Below, one piece after another: positions 57,440-64,000 of a DNA stretch of 64,000 nucleotides; position 1 is the stretch's first letter; each line of letters starts with the position of its first letter. The notes below the pieces were generated by a model. It worked only from the letters and a program-made list of their open reading frames with translations. It searched no databases and was not told the DNA's origin. Origin of the DNA: Morchella semilibera. Lineage: Eukaryota; Ascomycota; Pezizomycetes; Pezizales; Morchellaceae. The DNA lies in assembly GCA_009192285.1 (NCBI GenBank), contig WBVU01000011.1, forward strand, positions 124,001 to 188,000, written 5' to 3'. A program made the translations under genes and the position numbers.

Positions 57440-60400
57440 ATGGATACTACAGAAATGAGCGAGCCTGCTGGAATGGTTGGCCCCGCAAATGCTTCGCGTA
57501 TTGCACAGAAACACCAGGTCACATCGTCCCAGCCAGACTTCGCGTCATCTCTCGCATATCACAGTCCCCATCATCAATATCTATATACACCCAACAATAC
57601 AGGCGATTTTACGATCCCCCAGCAGTTTGTGCCAGACTTCTCGGCTTCGTCTCCATATCCTGCCTGGGACATATCATCTGCTCAACACCTCCACGGGCAG
57701 AATTTTGTCTCACAAAATGGATTACAACAATTTACCTCTCAATATCCTACACAAGTGCAAATTTCGCAACAGCAGCAACACCAACAACAGCAGCAGCAGC
57801 AGCAGCAACAACAACAACAGTTTGGTAGCACTTATAGTCCACCATCCCAGCAAACCATCGCTCCATCTCAGCTTGGCGCAAATTCGTTTTCCACCCCAAA
57901 TACCACAGCATCTCCATCTGAATTATGGTCGGAGCCCGGGGCTACACCTTCACAGAAGCAGCCTCAACCCGCCAAAAAGACCCGTCAAAAAATAGATACT
58001 CCAGATGTAACATCTGCTAACACTAATGTTGTTGTAACGCCGTCTCCAAGCTTCAAACGACCAAAGGATTGCCCATGGATAACAATCGTAGAAAATGTGG
58101 ATCCGCTTCTTCTCCGTGCGTCCCCCATTAATTCCTCGTCCAGGTCGCCATCTAATACTTTAACAGAAGCCTTATCGCAGGTTAATTTAATTAACGAACC
58201 GTTACCGGCTGGACCAGCTCCTAAAAAATCTAAACTTAACGCTACCACCGGTCGAACTCAATCACTTGAAAAACGTCCCCCGAAAGCTGCCCCTAAATCA
58301 AAACTTCCTGATGATCCCATTGAGAAGATTAAATATCTAGTTTCCGAGGCCCTTTCATGCGACGATGATATTGAAGATATCCGAGAAGCATCAAAGAAAT
58401 TGTGGGAAATCATGTCGGACGTATCACATCAGGACCCGAAGCAAATTGAAGCTGTGGTTTGGGCTATTCTAAAGTCTGGTGACGACTCAATATTACAGCA
58501 TCTCGGTAGCTCAATTCTTTTCACCGTTCGATTAAGATACTGGATGACAGCGGAGTGGAACAGAGACAGGAACGCTTCAACTGTACTAAATTTACTCAGG
58601 GTATGATATTAGTTGTGACAACTCTACGCACAAAAGGTTTTTCTGACAACTATATAGCTATTGCGAAAATTTCGAGTTACTGAGGAGCAGCTTGAGGAAG
58701 CAAAGTGGACTAAGGCGCTAACAAGTATCGGGAGTAAGACGAAGGATCAGAGAGTATCCGAGTTGTGTGCTGTGATAAGCAAAGCTGCAAGAGAAAAGTC
58801 TGCAGCACTGGCAAGAAAAGACAGAGAGGAGCGGATTAAAGAGAAGAGTGAGAAGCAAAAAAGTGCTCCACTTACAGCATCTGCGCCTGCGCGTACTAAT
58901 GGTGATAGAGAAAAGGTTTCTGGGAATGGGGTAGCAGTCAAAAGTGAGGGCAGTAGAGGTCTTAATGTTGGCATCAAACGCAAGGGCGATGACGACTCCA
59001 AAGCGTCTGTTGGACCTAATGCAACGAAAAAAGTTGCGGTTGGTGAGGGAAAAAACTCTGTTGCTGCAAGTTCCAATAATACAACTGCTGGGCTATCTAG
59101 CATGCCTTCTAAAAACGGGCCAGCGTTGGAGAAGAAATTGACTACAAGTGCTGGAACGTCTACGGCGGCTCCTATTGCCAAACCGAAAACTACCAGTTCA
59201 GGGTTTTTCAAGTCATTGCAGAGCCTGCGCCCAGTTTCTGCCAAAGTGCCCCCAAAGTGCGTTGCTTCCCTTTTTCCATGCCTCCCATGAAAATCATCCA
59301 TTTTGGGAATAAGATCGTCAGTTTCTAACGTGTCACGTGACCTGGATCTAGAGCCCCCGAGGCCAAACCACAACCCAACACGGCAGACCCACCCCAACCC
59401 AGCACATTCACCAGTATCTTTGACCAGCTCAAGTTACAACAGCAAGGCAAAACATTAGGGGTTAAGTCTGACGCCGACGGCAAAAAGCGCGAGGCAGATG
59501 ACGACTTATCAGGCCCTAATAAGAAAACAAAGAAGAAAAAGACCGTGAGGTGGAAAACGGGAGATGACCTTGCAAAAGTTAAGCTCATCGAGTGGATGGA
59601 ACCTGAGGGAGAGTACTATGGTGGAGGGAGTGGGCATGAAAACCATGAATGGGGCAATGCTAGGAACTTCGATGTCGAGGAGGGTAGAGAGGCACTTGCA
59701 GCTCTCAAAAACAGGAATCTTATCGAAGATGAAGAAGACCTGTTAGATTGGTACCAACCTATAGGTATAACTTTCCCCCCCCCCCAAACGGCCCAAACCC
59801 CTCACATACTAACAACCAATTAGAAATCGACTTCGAAAAGTTCCATGACCTATTTAAAGCCGCTCCCACTGATCATGCCATCAAACGTGGAGGAAATAAG
59901 AAGCCCGTTAGCGAAGAGGCAAAAATTCAATCCCAAAGAGAGCTTGTTACCCTTTCTGCGCTTTACACATCATCGCAGAGCATCCCAATTTCCCCCCAGG
60001 AACCGGATTCAAACAATGATGGTTCTCAAGTGTCTGACAAGCAACCAGTTATAATCCCATTACCTGATAACATCAAAGTAAGACCCCCGTTAACATCTAC
60101 GCGGTGCGCTCGTTTCTAACATTAAACAGCCCCCCGCTAGTCTCTTCCAAGCACCAGTCCCTCAACCACAACAATCACAGCCACAATCACAGCCACAGCC
60201 AACTATAACTCCAGATTTATCCGCCATTCTACAGTCATTTCAACCTCAGCTTCAGCAACCACAACAACAACAGCAGCAGCAGCAGCAACAGCAACAGCAG
60301 CAGCAGCAGCAGCAGCAGCAACAGCAACAACAGGCTCAACAGGTCCCAACTCAGGCTGTTACTAACGATTTGTTGGCTCAGATCCAGGCAATTACTAGGG

Positions 60401-61759
60401 CTCAGCAGGCTCCACCACAACAGCAATTTGGTCAGCAGCCACAGTCGCAGCAACAAGTACAGCCAAGCACGCCTGATATTGGCTCAATTCTTGCAGCCTT
60501 AGGTGGGGCGACCGCAGGCCAGCAAGCTCAACAGCAAGCAAACAACAACTTCTTACAAAACTTGATCCAGCAAAATCCGACTGCCCAAGCACAGGGTGCT
60601 GCTCTGGGAAATGCTTTAGCTTCATTTGGAATTCCATTATTTCCGGCACTTGCGCCCTTTGGCCAGGCTCAACCCCCCCCAGCTCCCACTGGATATGAAG
60701 CACCTGTTGCTCCTAAGGCATGGCCGACTTATGAATCCCAGCCTCAGCAGGCCTACGGAAACGACAACAATAATAATAATGCTAACCAATCTGCATGGAC
60801 TGGAAGCGGAGGAACCGATGAGTTCGGTCGCGCGTTGCGTGATGGCGAGAAAGAAAAGGAGGGCAGAAGTGGCAGAGATATTCGTAGAGATTTAAGAAAA
60901 GCTACAGGATGGGATGAAAGGAAAGTTGAGGCAGAGCAGCCCCTTAGTGGAAGTGGTAACGGAGGTAGCGGGAGCGGTCGTGGTGGAGGCTGGGGTGGAA
61001 AACACAAAAAGGTAAATTATTAACCCCGTCTATGCATGTCTACTTACTTTCTTGTTACCAAAATTTCACCCCTTCTATGGCACATTGCATTTCTCTTTTT
61101 TTTTGCGATTACCCTTTCATCTACCCGAGGTTCTTAAATGGATAATTTCAATCGCCATGTGATTGTAAACACCATTTTCAAACCACATCTTGGGTAACCT
61201 TTTTGTAAATTAATGTGCTATGCTAGCCGTTATACTTGTTTGTGTTGAGTTACTCGTGTGGCGGTGACACGGTAGCTATTTCTTCTGGGCAGGGAGAATT
61301 GAAGATAAAGAGAAGGCAACGCCTAGGAATTTCCTCAATACCGGGATATCGCTTCTTAGTGAATTCCGCCTCCTATCTTTGAGCTATTCCTAGGCGAAAG
61401 CGCGGGAATACCAACCCAAGCTAGATGTTTTATTAGCATCCTTCTCCCATTTTTTCCCCTTTATATACACTCAATCCCAAACAAACCATTATAAACCAAG
61501 AACCGCGTCTTATTTTGAGCTTTTTCTGATCAAAGTTTGCCGAATATAGGATAAAAAGGCTGCCAAACAAGGCAATGTTCCTTGCATTTTCTACCAAAAA
61601 GGCAACTGCAAGAACGGCGACAACTGTCGATTTGTACATGAGAAGTCTTCTGGTGGGGGGAGAAGACGTGGCGGCGGTGGCGGCGGTGGCGGAAGAGAAT
61701 CAGGAGGCCCAGGCGCAGGGACACCTGGGTGGCCGACGAGTGGGGAAATGGAGTATTGA
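57440..61759 (+). CDS. PNUTS/Ppn1-like PP1 regulatory subunit (TFIIS-N domain, RVxF, CCCH finger)
   Basis: Six exons: 57440-58600, 58658-59256, 59352-59764, 59824-60077, 60130-61011 and 61550-61759, 1172 residues. The domain order is that of PNUTS (PPP1R10) and fission-yeast Ppn1, which target protein phosphatase 1 to the transcription termination machinery. Seen: a Gln-rich N-terminus with a run of about 17 Gln; a TFIIS N-terminal (LW) domain at about 290-450 (DDPIEKIKYLVSEAL ... LRYWMTAEWNRDRNASTVLN ... LRKFRVTEEQLEEAKWTKAL); an RVxF PP1-docking motif KTVRW at 650-654 after a Lys-rich patch; the acidic DEEDLLDWYQPIEID; a second Gln run (about 60260-60335); and a C-terminal CCCH zinc finger C-x7-C-x5-C-x3-H (from Cys1115) followed by RGG-like glycines. 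The last intron is 538 bp, long for this genome; reading through it would end the protein after KKVNY without the finger. Confidence 0.87.
57773..57820 (+). repeat. CAG/CAA repeat coding poly-Gln (first tract)
   Basis: Mixed CAG and CAA codons code QQQQHQQQQ and about 13 more Gln in the N-terminal region of the PNUTS-like protein. Confidence 0.85.
60256..60335 (+). repeat. CAG/CAA repeat coding poly-Gln (second tract)
   Basis: Around 25 Gln codons, mostly CAG with CAA interruptions, lie in exon 5 of the PNUTS-like gene. Length variation between strains is likely. Confidence 0.85.
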
Positions 61760-63015
61760 TGAGAGTGCATCAATACCGTCCACATAATGGCCCTTAGCCA
61801 GGCTTTTGTTGGGAAATCCAGCTCCAAGATGTGAAAAACGATCCACACCACCAACAGCCAGTATTAAGGACAACTTGTAAATTCATTATCATTACGAAGT
61901 AAGGCCCTCGCATGGCTATAAATGACTGCACGACTATTACAACTGGAACTTTGACCAGTCACACCCGCCACCAAGCGAATATCGTACTAAGGACCATTCA
62001 AGTTGTCCTCGCGAGATAATTCTCATCACTATTCTATTTTTGACCTAGGGCTCGAAGGGGTTCACACAACCAGCTCCTTCATTTATACTCATCTATTAGT
62101 TGTATATTTTCGTTTATAGTATTCTGGGGAGAATATTTTCCATTTCTCGATCTTGGTTTTTACAGAATGTACTCCCCCCTCCTCTCTGCACAGCATCGTG
62201 ATAGCACTACTTTCATTAGTGTAATTCTTCCTTCTCTCCATGTCATCTCTCCTTCCTTTCTTGATTCCCGTTCTGTCACATCCCTATATTCCCTTTCGTT
62301 TTTGGTGGTTTGGGTTTCTTTTATCTCTTTTTTTTCTTGTATAGTGGGGTTTTTGTATGTACAGTGGACCAGGGCTTGCTTTTGTATTATTGACATTAGA
62401 GGGTATGGGGAAAATGTTTTTATTGTGTTTTTTCTTGTCCGGGGGACAAATCATGCATAGGTTACGTTAAATAGATTTCGTCTTCTTAGTATGTAGTAAT
62501 TCGATGAAGCTCAAGGCTTTACTAAATTAAACTCTCGATCTCACTCCGTGTGTTACTATTTAATCACTCATGCCAGGTTTTCAGTAATACAAGAACTCAA
62601 GTGGAAATGATCGGAATAACATGTTTCCCTTATAGGTTTTGAAAGCTGGGACAACATCACCAGTTCAGTACTTTAGGTGTTGCCCTTCGGCCTGAGTAGT
62701 AAATAGTATGAGTTAAGCAGAACCTCTTTACCCGCTTGAAGATCAGAGGGAGCCTAAAACTCCCCTGTGCGTCCAAATGTCAAGTCTCAAAGGATGTTAG
62801 AATATCGATATATATAGAGCCCTTAAAGTGGCTTAAACTAATACAACTAGCCCTAGTTGCTGAGTGACCTAACCAAACATGCTTGATGGGGACCCTTTAG
62901 AATGGGGATAAAAAATGGCTATAAATAACTAGAATAAAAGGAAACCTTTCTCAGACTTAAACAATCATAAGTGTTAGAACGGATATCTCTCATTCGGCAT
63001 AAATATATATTCTGT
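61760..63015. other. Convergent 3' intergenic region, 1.3 kb
   Basis: The stretch lies between the stop codons of the PNUTS-like gene (+) and the MFS permease (-) and holds their 3' UTRs. It is AT-rich with CT-rich patches (62170-62340). No gene, RNA or repeat is recognised. Confidence 0.55.
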
Positions 63016-64000
63016 TTAGGATTTCCTCCTCCAAAATCCAGAAAGCCCTCGCTGACCCTCCTGCTCTCTCCGTGCAGCTCTATCCAGCACAGCGTCTTCT
63101 CCCGGTGTCTTTCCGCCAACATATTTCACCAGGAATCCCATTATAATCGCAGACAAGATACTAATACAAAGGATCCCAATCATTACCAGGTTTGATTTCC
63201 TGAATTGTTTAGGTCCCACAACGTTATCGGATGCCCAGCCTGTATAGAGCGCATACGTCTGTAAATCAATGAGCATTAGGCCTATTCAACACTCCACAAC
63301 AGAATAGCGTTTCACTTACAGTAGTAACTGAGCCCAAATTCCCAAGACCTGAAACGAGGGCCGAGGCCGCAGCAACGCCAACCTCCCCATGGCGAGGCTG
63401 GAATATTTCGCTTTTCTATGTTAGTTTAACCCAGCATGCTAGGTACAAGATCACTCACTTCGTCCAGGTCATGCAAATTGGGACTGTAGGCCCTAGACCA
63501 AACCCAATCATAAGCAACCCAAAGTATCTCCCCCATGGATTGGTGGCATAGGTTGTAACCAGCAAGCCCGATATTTGAACGCACACCGGCACTGTAAAGA
63601 AGAGTGCGCGGTGACGATTGAACCGATCACTGAACGGGGTAACTAGCAAGATTGCAATCAAATCGCAAACCCAAATTGGTGAAAAGAGCAGCGAAAGTTC
63701 AATACTAGTCAATTGTGGGTTGATGGCTCTGATAATAAGAGTACCGAAATTCTGAACTCCAATACCAACCCCGACGACGCCAAAGTACATTATAGTTAAT
63801 GGCCATAAGCGCCAGTCCATCAGGACTTTCGTGAGATCCCGCATCGTCCACGGCGGGACGTTATATACTCTTGTCAGTTCTTCATAATGAATCACTGCGT
63901 CCTCACCAACTAATGCCGGCTTTGGGGCTGGTAAGTATTTCTGGAAACCAGACGTCTTGGCCGTTGTCCCTGGAGCCACAGGGCGGCCTGGAAGCCAGTA
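63016..64000 (-). CDS. MFS permease, anion:cation symporter (Dal5/allantoate) type, C-terminal part
   Basis: Three exons are inside the window, 63459-64000 (open at the right edge), 63320-63410 and 63016-63258, coding the last 291 residues. The first visible residues, YWLPGRPVAPG, and the following charged loop with AVIHYEELTRVYNVPPWTMR are the central cytosolic loop of a 12-TM transporter; helices 7-12 follow (LWPLTIMYFGVVGVGIGVQN, LSLLFSPIWVCDLIAILLVT with PFSDRFNRHR, ALFFTVPVCVQISGLLV, FGLLMIGFGLGPTVPICMTW, ASALVSGLGNLGSVTTTYAL, and LVMIGILCISILSAIIMGFL). The NEIF-QPRHGE loop is rebuilt by using acceptor AAAAG at intron 63411-63458; this frame keeps all later helices. The layout resembles fungal Dal5-family permeases for vitamins or allantoate; the substrate is unknown. 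Confidence 0.82.

Noticed and set aside
1-64000. CRISPR array, secondary-metabolite cluster or integrated virus-like element
   Set aside because: No regular spaced repeats, no core synthase genes and no reverse transcriptase, capsid or polymerase motifs were seen.

Overview
The window is nuclear DNA of a filamentous ascomycete (Pezizomycotina). The genes carry short GT-AG introns of mostly 48-105 bp, several are split into five to nine exons, and the set is typical of that group: a WetA conidiation regulator, a fungal Pex22, a Jen1-type carboxylate transporter, an Osh3-type oxysterol-binding protein and a large Spo14/Pld1 phospholipase D. I cannot place it below subphylum. About half the window is non-coding, which is sparse for a fungus of this kind.

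I assembled 16 protein genes, most of them by joining exons across frames. In order: (1) an acidic single-pass membrane protein running off the left edge (-); (2) Pex22 (-) and (3) the p24 cargo receptor Erv25 (+), divergent; a 4.2-kb gap; (4) a Jen1 carboxylate/H+ symporter (+); (5) a GC-rich alpha/beta-hydrolase (-); (6) an FHA-domain protein with a C-terminal membrane anchor (-); (7) Osh3 with GOLD, PH, FFAT and ORD (-); (8) an aminodeoxychorismate-lyase-like PLP enzyme (-), divergent from (9) phospholipase D1 (+); (10) a gamma-glutamyltranspeptidase-like enzyme (+), convergent with (11) an acidic protein of unknown function (-); (12) guanine deaminase (-) with a Tc1/mariner-like MITE just past its stop; a 5-kb gap; (13) WetA (-) with 2.9 kb of upstream DNA; (14) the mitochondrial tRNA 2-thiouridylase Mtu1/Slm3 (-), divergent from (15) a PNUTS/Ppn1-like PP1 regulator (+); (16) an MFS permease (-) cut by the right edge.

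There is no obvious biosynthetic cluster, prophage-like element, CRISPR array or toxin system; the genes are mainly housekeeping (secretory pathway, peroxisome, lipid signalling, purine and folate metabolism, tRNA modification, transcription termination). The least expected things are an 8-nt micro-exon that encodes the metal-binding HxH of guanine deaminase, a 150-bp MITE with TA target duplication, a large excess of the palindrome TACATGTA (17 copies seen, almost all non-coding), and at least twelve G or C homopolymers of 11-20 bases. All exon joins and family assignments were made by eye from the sequence, without database searches.
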